A stretch of 64,000 nucleotides of DNA from Alkalimonas cellulosilytica (GTDB lineage: Bacteria; Pseudomonadota; Gammaproteobacteria; Enterobacterales; Alteromonadaceae): contig NZ_JAUHLI010000010.1 of the NCBI RefSeq assembly GCF_036325985.1, positions 62,001-126,000 on the forward strand, read 5' to 3'. A program made the translations under genes and the position numbers. The notes below the pieces were generated by a model. That model was not told where the DNA came from and searched no databases. It saw nothing but the letters and a program-made list of their open reading frames with translations. Positions within the stretch are counted from its first letter, which is position 1; every line of letters begins with the position of its first letter. This document shows positions 52,937 through 61,520 of this stretch, piece by piece.

Positions 52937-54676
52937 TTAAGTCCTCTTTGTTTTGCTTAAGAACATCTCATTGATGGCACCACCGGGAACCTGCATTGGA
53001 TACACATGCTCCTTTGGATCGACATGAATGTCTAAAAACACCAGTTGATCCTTGCTGGCAAAGGCCCGCTCCAGCGCCGGCTGCAGCTCTTCCGGTTTGG
53101 TGACCCGAATGCCGACATGACCGTAAGCTTCAGCCAGTTTGACAAAGTCCGGCAACGAGTCCATGTACGAGCTGGCATAACGCGACTCGTAGTTCATGTC
53201 CTGCCACTGCTTCACCATACCCAGGTAACCGTTGTTCAGGTTGATGATTTTCACACCGAGGCCGTACTGCTTGCAGGTGGACAATTCCTGAATATTCATC
53301 TGAATCGAGCCTTCACCGGTGACACAAACCACATCGGCATCGGGGTAATTCAGCTTCACGCCCATGGCGGCTGGTAAGCCAAAGCCCATGGTGCCCAGGC
53401 CGCCGGAGTTGATCCAGCGGTTTGGTTTGTTAAACTTGTAATACTGGGCAGCAAACATCTGGTGCTGCCCCACATCGCTGGTGACATAAGCTTCACCTTG
53501 AGTGATGCGGCTGACCGCCTCAATCACCGCCTGGGGCTTTAACACCGGCGTATCGCTGTCGTAATGCCCTCCATGCACGGCGCGCCACTCATCAATTTGT
53601 TGCCACCAGGTCGCCAGAGCCTGCACGTCCGGCTGGGCTTTCTTTTGCTCCAGTTGCGCCAGCATGGCTGACAGCACCGGCTTCACCAGACCAACAATCG
53701 GAATATGGGCATTGATGGTTTTGGAAATGCTGGCCGGATCGATATCAATATGGATGATGGTGGCTTCCGGGCAGAATTTTTTAGTGTTGTTGGTGACCCT
53801 GTCATCAAAGCGGGCGCCGACCGCCAAAATCACATCGGCATGGTGCATGGTCATATTGGCTTCGTAACTACCGTGCATACCCAGCATGCCAACAAACTGC
53901 CGATCGGCGGCAGGGTAAGCACCAAGGCCCATCAGGGTATTGGTCACCGGGTAGTTCAGCTTGCGGGCCAGCTCAGTCAGTTCTTCGGCTGCCTGGCCCA
54001 TAATGACGCCGCCACCTGCATAAATCACCGGTCGCTTGGCTTTTAATAAAGCAGTGACCGCTTTTTTAATTTGCCCAGGGTGACCAGCGGCGGTCGGGTT
54101 GTAAGAACGCAGCTTAATCGACTCCGGATACTGGTACGGGTAGCGCTCATTGGGCATCGTCATGTCTTTCGGAATATCCAGCACCACTGGGCCTGGCCGG
54201 CCACTTTGCGCGATGTAAAAGGCTTTTTTGATCAGGTAGGGGATATCTTCTGGCCGGCGTACCGACATGTTGTGTTTCACAATGGGTCGGGAAATACCGA
54301 GCATGTCGGTTTCCTGAAAAGCATCTTCACCAATCAGGTGGCTCATCACCTGACCGGTCAGCACTACCATTGGGATCGAATCCATGTAGGCGGTGGCAAT
54401 GCCTGTCACCGCATTGGTCGCACCGGGGCCAGAGGTAACCAGCACCACGCCAGCCTTGCCACTGGCACGGGCATAGGCATCGGCCATATGGGTGGCAGCC
54501 TGTTCATGGCGCACCAGCACATGCTTGACTTTGCTTTGCTGAAACAGCGCATCGTAAATATGCAGGACAGCGCCACCCGGGTAGCCATACAGGTACTCTA
54601 CCCCTTCATCGGCCAGGGCTCGGATTACCATGGCGGCGCCAGACAGCATCTCAGGTTTGGTATTCTGGCTTGTCAT
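52937..54676 (-). CDS. ilvI: Acetolactate synthase III, catalytic subunit
   Basis: A 579-residue thiamine-diphosphate enzyme, the second AHAS catalytic subunit in the window. Seen: MLSGAAMVIRALADEGVEYLYGYPGGAV, catalytic glutamate in RHEQAATHMADAYARASG, RFDDRVTNN, GTMGFGLPAAMGVKL and the ThDP motif GEGSIQMN...NN. ATG 54676 gives the usual N-terminus (MTSQNTKPEMLSGA); the frame goes on to a TTG at 54709. The upstream region has no leader peptide. Confidence 0.96.
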   Translation of the reverse strand: MTSQNTKPEMLSGAAMVIRALADEGVEYLYGYPGGAVLHIYDALFQQSKVKHVLVRHEQAATHMADAYARASGKAGVVLVTSGPGATNAVTGIATAYMDSIPMVVLTGQVMSHLIGEDAFQETDMLGISRPIVKHNMSVRRPEDIPYLIKKAFYIAQSGRPGPVVLDIPKDMTMPNERYPYQYPESIKLRSYNPTAAGHPGQIKKAVTALLKAKRPVIYAGGGVIMGQAAEELTELARKLNYPVTNTLMGLGAYPAADRQFVGMLGMHGSYEANMTMHHADVILAVGARFDDRVTNNTKKFCPEATIIHIDIDPASISKTINAHIPIVGLVKPVLSAMLAQLEQKKAQPDVQALATWWQQIDEWRAVHGGHYDSDTPVLKPQAVIEAVSRITQGEAYVTSDVGQHQMFAAQYYKFNKPNRWINSGGLGTMGFGLPAAMGVKLNYPDADVVCVTGEGSIQMNIQELSTCKQYGLGVKIINLNNGYLGMVKQWQDMNYESRYASSYMDSLPDFVKLAEAYGHVGIRVTKPEELQPALERAFASKDQLVFLDIHVDPKEHVYPMQVPGGAINEMFLSKTKRT

Positions 54677-54984
54677 CGCTTCATTCTCTTTTGGTTCTGT
54701 GTAATGCAAAGCAAAACGACCTGCATGCAGCAGGCGATTGAGTCTAACCTTGCCTGTGATGGCAAAGCTGTTATTGAACGTGGCTGGTTGGAGGTGCCGC
54801 TTCGTTGGCGGCTGCGGCTGTTTGTACTGTTTTAAGCCGTCTGTATGGCTCTAATGTACGTGATCACTGGCCCGATGTCGATGCCTTTTGCTGGTTTTTT
54901 CATGGCCTCGTTGCCTTGCCATGCCTTGCAAAACAACAGGGCTGTCCTCATAGTATAACCATTGCTCGTTAACAAGGAACAACC
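54677..54984. promoter_or_regulatory. ilvI / cnoX divergent intergenic region (308 bases)
   Basis: No gene is seen here. On the minus strand, about 160 bases before ilvI, the element AGCCATACAGACGGCT (54835-54850) is followed by TTAAAA as a poor -10 and preceded by TACATT at 17 bases. On the plus strand it holds the cnoX promoter; AAGGA at 54974 is the cnoX ribosome site. Confidence 0.5.
54835..54850 (-). promoter_or_regulatory. Shared AGACGGC element at the ilvI promoter
   Basis: Plus-strand AGCCGTCTGTATGGCT equals the reverse complement of AGCCATACAGACGGCT, identical over 16 bases to the copy at the cysG promoter and placed at the same distance from the -10 position. Confidence 0.6.
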
Positions 54985-55833
54985 GTGTCTTCCAGCCCGA
55001 TTTTTGATGTCAGTATGGACAATGTGCGTGAACTACTGGCCGCCTCTCAGCAACAACCAGTGGTATTTTTATTCTGGTCGGCGCAAAGCCAGGAATCGCT
55101 GCAACTGGATCAACAATTAAGTCAGCGCATTGCTAAAGCCCAGGGGCAGCTGTTACTGGCCCGGGTCAATTGCGATGAACAGCAGCAAATGGCGATGCAG
55201 TTTGGCATTCAGGCCCTGCCTACCACATTAATCATCAAAGATGGACAGCCGATCGATGGTTTTGCCGGCCCGTTGGACGACAAGGCACTGGACGACAAAC
55301 TGGCGGCCTACCTGCCCAAAGCGGAAGACGAGCTGTTGCAGCAAGCTCTGGCTTTGTTGAGTGAGGCCAAGCATCAAGACGCCTTTCCACTACTCAGTGA
55401 AGCCTTGCAACTGGCACCTGAGCGGGTGGATATCAAGCTGTTACTGGCCGACTGCGCGGTAGAGCTGGGCCAGCTGGAGCAAGCAGAAGCCCTGCTGGCA
55501 ACCGTGCTGCTGCAGGATCAGAATGCTGACTTTAAGGCCGTCCAGTCCAAGCTAACACTGGCCAAAGAAGCTGCCGACACCCCGGAAATTCAGGCTTTGG
55601 AAACAGCTCTGGCCAGCACACCGGATGATATGCAGTTAAAAGAACAGTTGGCCGTTCAGTACCAGCAGGTAAAACGCTCTGCTGAGGCACTGGAGTTGCT
55701 GTACGGCATTTTGCAGCAGGATTTAAACTTTTCGGAAAGCAAAAAGCTCTATCTGGATATCCTGGCGGCGCTGCCCAAAGGCGATCCAGCCGCCAGTCAG
55801 TATCGGCGAAAGCTTTACAGTTTGCTGTATTGA
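54985..55833 (+). CDS. cnoX: CnoX/YbbN thioredoxin-like chaperone with TPR-like tail
   Basis: A 282-residue protein. Residues 1-about 110 have the thioredoxin fold (VVFLFWSAQSQESLQLDQQL, LPTTLIIKDGQP), and the rest is TPR-like helices. The active-site position reads WSAQSQ, so both cysteines are absent (E. coli CnoX keeps one). In E. coli this protein protects clients under bleach stress and works with GroEL. Starts with GTG, AAGGA at six bases. Converges with the response regulator. Confidence 0.85.
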   Translation: MSSSPIFDVSMDNVRELLAASQQQPVVFLFWSAQSQESLQLDQQLSQRIAKAQGQLLLARVNCDEQQQMAMQFGIQALPTTLIIKDGQPIDGFAGPLDDKALDDKLAAYLPKAEDELLQQALALLSEAKHQDAFPLLSEALQLAPERVDIKLLLADCAVELGQLEQAEALLATVLLQDQNADFKAVQSKLTLAKEAADTPEIQALETALASTPDDMQLKEQLAVQYQQVKRSAEALELLYGILQQDLNFSESKKLYLDILAALPKGDPAASQYRRKLYSLLY

Positions 55834-55841
55834 CTCAGGGT

Positions 55842-56243
55842 TCATGACTCATTGGCTGGCAGCATGGTTTGCTGCCAGATCTGGCGGATGCGCTCTGACA
55901 GTGTCATGGGGTCAAAAGGTTTCACTACCACGTCGATCGCACCTAAGTCTTTGTACGATTGGACTTCATGGCTTTGCACCTTGGCAGTCATGAATACCAC
56001 GGGTATGGTGCTAAGATCAAAACGTTGTTGCAGTTGTCGCAGGGTCTCAGGCCCATCCATGCCAGGCATCATCACATCCAGTAATACCAACTGAGGGTTA
56101 AAGTCGGCAAACTGTTCCAGCGCCTGCTGACCGCCATGGCAGCTGCATACTTCAAAACCACCTACGGCCTCCAGGGCGATTTTGGCAATTTGCTGAATGG
56201 AGGGGTCATCTTCTACATGAAGAATTCGAACCAGTTCGGTCAT
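55842..56243 (-). CDS. Single-domain response regulator (CheY-like)
   Basis: A 133-residue receiver domain: acidic pair EDD at residues 11-13, phospho-acceptor in PQLVLLDVMMPGMDG, MTAKV and the lysine in VVKPFDP. There is no output domain and no sensor kinase next to it, so the partner is unknown. Confidence 0.88.
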   Translation of the reverse strand: MTELVRILHVEDDPSIQQIAKIALEAVGGFEVCSCHGGQQALEQFADFNPQLVLLDVMMPGMDGPETLRQLQQRFDLSTIPVVFMTAKVQSHEVQSYKDLGAIDVVVKPFDPMTLSERIRQIWQQTMLPANES

Positions 56244-56337
56244 GTCAGGGAATTCCTGTTGAGCTACAGCTTAAGCCCACTATAATGCAGTTCTTTCGTC
56301 CAGGCAAAAAACCATTCAGACCTCTCAGGAGCAACCG

Positions 56338-57522
56338 ATGTCGCACCAGGCTGACTTTATGCAATTACATCAGCTGCTCAGCCGCTACCAGCCTTACTGG
56401 CAGCTGATGCCTTTTGCCTGTGGCGAACTTCCCTGGCAAAACACCCATTTACAAGAAAGGCTGAAGATACTTTCGGATCACGCCATCGCCGAGCTCGACA
56501 AGGATCCAACCGCACGGCAAGCCTGGTTTATCGATTGTTTTCCAGAGTTGGCAGAGTTACCGGAATTGCCAGCTTTCACCCCTCTGCGGCCAGAGCCAGA
56601 GCTGCCTTTTTGGCTCAGCAATGGGATTCCCGGGCGTAAAGTGGAGCAAATCCAGCAGTTTTGCACCCAGATCCCTGACAGTGCAGCCCCGGTGCTGGAG
56701 TGGTGTGCCGGCAAAGGGCATTTAGGCCGGATGCTGGCTTACGGCCAACAGCGCCAGGTACTGAGCCTGGAATGGCAGGATGCTTTGTGCCAGCAAGGTG
56801 CAGCGCTGGCAGAAAAACACCAGTTGCCCCAGCGCTTTGTAAAGGCTGATGCGCTTTCAGCAGAAGGCCTGGCGGTACTAAAGCCGGAACAACAGGTACT
56901 GGCTCTGCATGCTTGTGGCGAACTGCATCTGCAGCTGCTTCGCTCTGCCAGTCAGCAGGGCTGTCAGCAGCTGCAACTGGTGCCCTGTTGTTACCACCTG
57001 ATCCCAGAGCCGCAGTATCCACCGCTCAGTCAACTCGCGCAGCAGCATGATTTAGCACTCAGCCAGCACGATTTAAAGCTGGCGGTGCAAAGCCAGGTCA
57101 CAGCCGGGGCCCGCATCGAGAGGCTCAGACAAACCGAAGTCGAGTGGCGGCTGGCCTGGCAGGCAGTACGGACGGAACTAACCGGTGATGCGAGCTACCA
57201 ACCACTGGCGTCGGTCAGCAAACAGATTTTCAGCACCGAGTTTCGCCAGTTTGCTGAGTGGGCTGCCGGGCAACAGCAATTGGAACTGCCAGCCGGGCTG
57301 AAACTGGATACTTATCTGGCACAAGGCCGGACACATGCACGCTTAGTGCGGCGCATCGAGTTGATACGGCATTTGTTTCAGCGCCCACTGGAGCTTTGGC
57401 TGCTGTTCGACCGAGCCTTGTTCTTAGAGCAACAAGGCTACCAGGTCGAAGTGGGCACTTTTTGTGACAGGGTTCTGACACCACGCAACCTGATGCTGCG
57501 GGCAGAGCGCATCCAGCGCTAA
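56338..57522 (+). CDS. SAM-dependent methyltransferase, METTL25/RRNAD1-like
   Basis: A 394-residue protein. The SAM motif VLEWCAGKGHLGR is near residue 121. LALHACGELHLQLLR and the LVPCCYHL motif follow, a combination seen in METTL25/RRNAD1-type methyltransferases. N-terminal helical region and a C-terminal helical half of unknown function. AGGAG precedes the ATG by six bases. The substrate is unknown. Its end overlaps the convergent acyltransferase by four bases. Confidence 0.75.
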   Translation: MSHQADFMQLHQLLSRYQPYWQLMPFACGELPWQNTHLQERLKILSDHAIAELDKDPTARQAWFIDCFPELAELPELPAFTPLRPEPELPFWLSNGIPGRKVEQIQQFCTQIPDSAAPVLEWCAGKGHLGRMLAYGQQRQVLSLEWQDALCQQGAALAEKHQLPQRFVKADALSAEGLAVLKPEQQVLALHACGELHLQLLRSASQQGCQQLQLVPCCYHLIPEPQYPPLSQLAQQHDLALSQHDLKLAVQSQVTAGARIERLRQTEVEWRLAWQAVRTELTGDASYQPLASVSKQIFSTEFRQFAEWAAGQQQLELPAGLKLDTYLAQGRTHARLVRRIELIRHLFQRPLELWLLFDRALFLEQQGYQVEVGTFCDRVLTPRNLMLRAERIQR

Positions 57523-58454
57523 CCGGAGCCGGCGCGCGACTCAGCCAGAGAAGTTAAGCGTTGGCCAGAGCGGTGAAAGTCGGTGATCAGTTGGTCTTTA
57601 CGCTGCCAGCGCTCATTGAGCCACTGCTGGAACTGCTGACGAAAAATAGCATCACCAAAGTAATCCCCAATCATCGCGTCGGTGACTGGCAAGCGATCCA
57701 CCTGCACCACTACCCGCTTTAATTTGCCCGATAGCATGGCAAGTACGATATGTTTGGGATTATCCGGATAAATGATGGTCACATCCAGGATGGCATTGAA
57801 CTGCTCACCCATGCTGGCCAGGGTAAAGGCAATACCACCCGCCTTGGGCGGCAACAAATGGGTAAAAGGACTTTGCTTTTGCTGTTGCTTGGCTTTGCTG
57901 CAGCGGGTGCCTTCGACAAAATTGATGATGGTGGTCGGCTGATGACGGAATTTCTCACAGCTGCGCTTGGTGCTCTCGATATCCTGACCTTTGAGCTCCG
58001 GGTGTTTGGCTAAGTAGGCCTGGCTGTAACGCTTCATAAAAGGCATATCCAGTGCCCAGGCACCGATGCCGATAAAAGGTACCCAACGCAGCTCTTCTTT
58101 TAAGAAAAACTTCGGCAGCGGCATCCGACCATGGGTAAATTGCATCAGCAAGACCACATCCAGCCAGCTTTGATGATTAGCAATCATCAGGTACCACTGC
58201 TCACGGCTCAATCCTTCCGCCGGCAGCTGTTCCTGCCAATCCAGATTATTCACCAGCTTAATAAAAAAGGCATTGATGCCAATCCACTGATGGTAACAAC
58301 CATGCACCGCCCTGCTGCAAAAGCGCTGCCAAGAAGGCACCGGCAATAAACGCAGCAAACTCAGTACCAGCACAATGAATCCCCAGAACGCCAGGTTCAG
58401 AGCAAACAAGGCAAAACTAATGGGGGCCAATACCCAGGCTGGTAAGGTCGACAT
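57519..58454 (-). CDS. 1-acyl-glycerol-3-phosphate acyltransferase family (PlsC/YihG-like), copy 1
   Basis: A 311-residue membrane-associated acyltransferase. N-terminal membrane helix (about 8-38), catalytic NHQSWLDVVLL near residue 93, the FVEGTRCSKAK motif near 175 and a basic tail. Highly similar in layout to the next gene and separated from it by three bases, which suggests tandem duplication. E. coli YihG (310 aa) is the nearest named relative. Confidence 0.85.
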   Translation of the reverse strand: MSTLPAWVLAPISFALFALNLAFWGFIVLVLSLLRLLPVPSWQRFCSRAVHGCYHQWIGINAFFIKLVNNLDWQEQLPAEGLSREQWYLMIANHQSWLDVVLLMQFTHGRMPLPKFFLKEELRWVPFIGIGAWALDMPFMKRYSQAYLAKHPELKGQDIESTKRSCEKFRHQPTTIINFVEGTRCSKAKQQQKQSPFTHLLPPKAGGIAFTLASMGEQFNAILDVTIIYPDNPKHIVLAMLSGKLKRVVVQVDRLPVTDAMIGDYFGDAIFRQQFQQWLNERWQRKDQLITDFHRSGQRLTSLAESRAGSG

Positions 58455-58457
58455 GGC

Positions 58458-59351
58458 TCAGGACTCCTGATCTGCAGCCATCTGCTGCAATTGTTGATCT
58501 TTGTACTGCCAGAGCTCATTCACCCACTGCTGGAACGAAGCCCGAAAAGCCGGATCCTGATAGTCTCCGAGCAGCTGATCGGTAATAGGCAATACCCGTA
58601 CTTTGACGTTTATAGCATGAACAGCGCCGGAAATATAATCCCAGAAAGTCGGGATCCGCTCCGGGTAGTGAATGGTGACATCAAGAATTTTATGCAGCTG
58701 CTGGCCCATAGCCCCAAGCACAAAAGCCACACCACCGGCTTTTGGTTTTAGCAAATGCCGGTAGGGTGATTGCTGCTTATCGTGTTTCATTTGGGTAAAA
58801 CGGGTGCCTTCCACAAAATTCATCACGGTTGAAGGCTTAAAACGGAATTTTTCACAGGCTTTGCGGGTGGTTTCGATGTCCTTGCCCTGCAAGTGCGGTT
58901 TTTTAGCCAGCTCGGCTTTGCTGTAGCGCTTCATAAAGGGAAAATCCAGCGCCCACCAGGCCAGCCCCATAAAGGGCACGTACAGCAGCTCTTTTTTCAG
59001 AAAAAATTTGATAAAGGGAATACGATGGTTAAACAGGTATTGCAGCACCAGGATATCAGCCCAGGACTGATGGTTAGCCAGCAGCAGATACCAGTCTTTG
59101 CGCGACAGCGCATTCAGCCCTTCCACCTGCCAGCGAATACGGGTAAATAGGCGGGTGGTAACATTGTTCATGCTGATCCAGGCGACAGCAATGGCATCCA
59201 GCAGATAGGTCAGCCAGGCTTGCCAACGTTTTACCGGCAGCAGCTTCAACAACGCCAGCAGCAGCAAAGGCACAAACCAGAACAAGGTATTCAGTGCATA
59301 AAACAACAAAGCCAGCACGCCACGTACCGGCTTTGGTAAGAAGTACAGCAT
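58458..59351 (-). CDS. 1-acyl-glycerol-3-phosphate acyltransferase family (PlsC/YihG-like), copy 2
   Basis: A 297-residue acyltransferase with NHQSWADILVL near residue 95, FVEGTRFTQMK near 175 and the same domain layout as its downstream paralog; the two share many identical positions (for example FLKEEL/FLKKEL, PFMKRYS). ATG 59351 is preceded by AGGTGAG; the frame to 59378 starts with GTG and is not needed. It may set chain preference at position 2 of phospholipids, as YihG does. Confidence 0.85.
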   Translation of the reverse strand: MLYFLPKPVRGVLALLFYALNTLFWFVPLLLLALLKLLPVKRWQAWLTYLLDAIAVAWISMNNVTTRLFTRIRWQVEGLNALSRKDWYLLLANHQSWADILVLQYLFNHRIPFIKFFLKKELLYVPFMGLAWWALDFPFMKRYSKAELAKKPHLQGKDIETTRKACEKFRFKPSTVMNFVEGTRFTQMKHDKQQSPYRHLLKPKAGGVAFVLGAMGQQLHKILDVTIHYPERIPTFWDYISGAVHAINVKVRVLPITDQLLGDYQDPAFRASFQQWVNELWQYKDQQLQQMAADQES

Positions 59352-59434
59352 GGTCTCACCTATGATTGAAGCCGGCACCGCCCCAGTCTTTGGAGCGCGC
59401 TACCGGCACAGATCCGATCAGTGCTTAGTGTACC

Positions 59435-61321
59435 TTAATCTTCAAAGTAGGTGTATCCATTGACACCTGCCTTCAGCTCTTCTAACAACTCGGCACGACG
59501 CTCTGCCGGGATAGCCAGGGTTTCCAGCTGATCGCTGTAAGACTGGATCAATTTATTGGCGTCAAAGTGCACATAGCGCAGCACATCGGCTACCGTATCG
59601 CCTTTGATGGCATTGGTCAGCTGGTAGCCACCATCGTCGGTCAACTCCACATGCACCGAGTCGGTATCACCAAACAGGTTGTGCAAATCACCCAGAATTT
59701 CCTGGTAAGCTCCCACCATAAACATACCCAGCAGGTACTGCTCATCTTCCTTGTACACTGGCATTGGCAGGCTGCTTTCGATGCCATTGCCATCGGCATA
59801 ACTTTTTAGCATGCCGTCGGAGTCGCAGGTGATGTCCTGGATGATGCAACGATGATCCAGTGGCTCATGCATCCGCTCCAGCGGCATCACCGGAAACAGC
59901 TGATCAATGCCCCAGGCATCCGGCATCGACTGGAACAGGGAAAAGTTGACGAACAACTTGTCGGCCAGCTTTTCGTTCAGCTCATCGTGAATGGCCCGGT
60001 GTGAGCGTGAACTTAAATCCAGGTTATCGCGCACCCGGTTGATGGTGGCGAAGTAAATTTGCTCCAGCAAGGACCAGTCCTGCAAGTTCAGCAAGCCATG
60101 CACATACTGGGTATGGGCATCGCTGAAATAATGCACCGCATCATGGTAAGCCTCCACCGCTGTGCGCGGTGTGACATTGGTGTAGGCATCCCACAGCCCC
60201 AGCACCACGGATGGGGCATCCTCGCCTGGCTCAGGCAGGTACTTCAGCCCCGGCGCCCGCTCAATATCAATCGCATCTGTCACCAAGACCGCATGGTGTG
60301 CCGTCATGGCGCGGCCAGACTCGGAAATAATGTTCGGATGTGGCAAGTCGTATTCGTCACAGACTTCTTTTAAACCATTGACCACATTGCGGGCATACTC
60401 GTGCATGGTGTAGTTCATCGAACAGGTCGAACGCGAACGCGAGCCTTCGTAATCGACCCCGAGGCCACCACCCACATCTACCGTATCAATCGGCACCCCT
60501 AAAGTACGCAGCTCAGCATAATGGCGGGCGCATTCGCGAATAGCATTGTGGATATCACGGATATTGGCGATTTGCGAGCCGATATGAAAGTGCACCAGCT
60601 GAAGCAAATCGAGCTTGCCCGCTTCTTTGAGCACCTCAATGGCCTGCAGCACCTGGGTAGCGGTGAGGCCAAACTTGCCTTTCTCGCCGCCGGTGTTTTG
60701 CCACTTGCCTTTGCCAATCGAGTTCAGCTTGATACGGATACCAATGTGCGGTGCCGCCCCCAACTGGTCGATTTCACGCAGCAGGGTTTTTAGCTCCGAC
60801 AGTTTTTCCACCACGATGTAGACCTTATGGCCCATCATCTGGCCAATGGTGGCCAGCCGCAGGAACTCACTGTCTTTGTAGCCGTTGCAGACAATGCTGA
60901 GGGGTTTATCCGACACACCCAGAATGGCCATCAGCTCGGGCTTACTGCCCGCTTCCAGACCCACATTGCCGCTGTCATGGCTGAGCAGTTTTTTCACCAC
61001 CGAGTACTGCTGGTTCACCTTAATCGGATAGACCGCTGTGTACTGGCCCAGGTACTCTTTTTCCTGCTTGGCTTTTTCAAAAGCGGTGATCAGAGAGTCG
61101 ATACGGTGCTGCAGAATGTCGGTAAAACGCACCAGCACCGGCAACGTCAGGCCATCGTCTTTGAATCGCTGTACCAGCTCAGGAAAATGAATACCCGGTT
61201 TGCTGTGATCCTGATCAGGATAAGCCACCAGTTCACCCTTGGGACTAATATCAAAATACCCTTCACTCCAGGTGGCGACATTGTAGATAGAACGTGCTTT
61301 TTCGGTACCCCAGTCAATCAT
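59435..61321 (-). CDS. speA: Biosynthetic arginine decarboxylase
   Basis: A 628-residue PLP enzyme (E. coli SpeA has 658) that makes agmatine from arginine for putrescine and spermidine. PLP lysine in YPIKVNQQ near residue 100; the glycine region DVGGGLGVDYEGSRS and the C-terminal ESGRAMTAHHAV and GAYQEILGDLHNLFGDTDSVH motifs are present. It is divergent from speE. No speB gene is in the window. Confidence 0.95.
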   Translation of the reverse strand: MIDWGTEKARSIYNVATWSEGYFDISPKGELVAYPDQDHSKPGIHFPELVQRFKDDGLTLPVLVRFTDILQHRIDSLITAFEKAKQEKEYLGQYTAVYPIKVNQQYSVVKKLLSHDSGNVGLEAGSKPELMAILGVSDKPLSIVCNGYKDSEFLRLATIGQMMGHKVYIVVEKLSELKTLLREIDQLGAAPHIGIRIKLNSIGKGKWQNTGGEKGKFGLTATQVLQAIEVLKEAGKLDLLQLVHFHIGSQIANIRDIHNAIRECARHYAELRTLGVPIDTVDVGGGLGVDYEGSRSRSTCSMNYTMHEYARNVVNGLKEVCDEYDLPHPNIISESGRAMTAHHAVLVTDAIDIERAPGLKYLPEPGEDAPSVVLGLWDAYTNVTPRTAVEAYHDAVHYFSDAHTQYVHGLLNLQDWSLLEQIYFATINRVRDNLDLSSRSHRAIHDELNEKLADKLFVNFSLFQSMPDAWGIDQLFPVMPLERMHEPLDHRCIIQDITCDSDGMLKSYADGNGIESSLPMPVYKEDEQYLLGMFMVGAYQEILGDLHNLFGDTDSVHVELTDDGGYQLTNAIKGDTVADVLRYVHFDANKLIQSYSDQLETLAIPAERRAELLEELKAGVNGYTYFED

Positions 61322-61520
61322 GGTGGATCCTTATCCTGTCATCGCAGCAGAAAAAAGAAAGCGAATGCTGTATGAGACAGAATTCGCGGCAATGTCTCTA
61401 TTTTAAGCCCTATCACGACCAGTTGCAGCAAAATACGATCAAAAATTTGTCTGAACGGCGTAATACAGGCAAAATAACGGCCCTAAAATGCAATGCAAAG
61501 CTTTCAGAAAGGGGACAACG

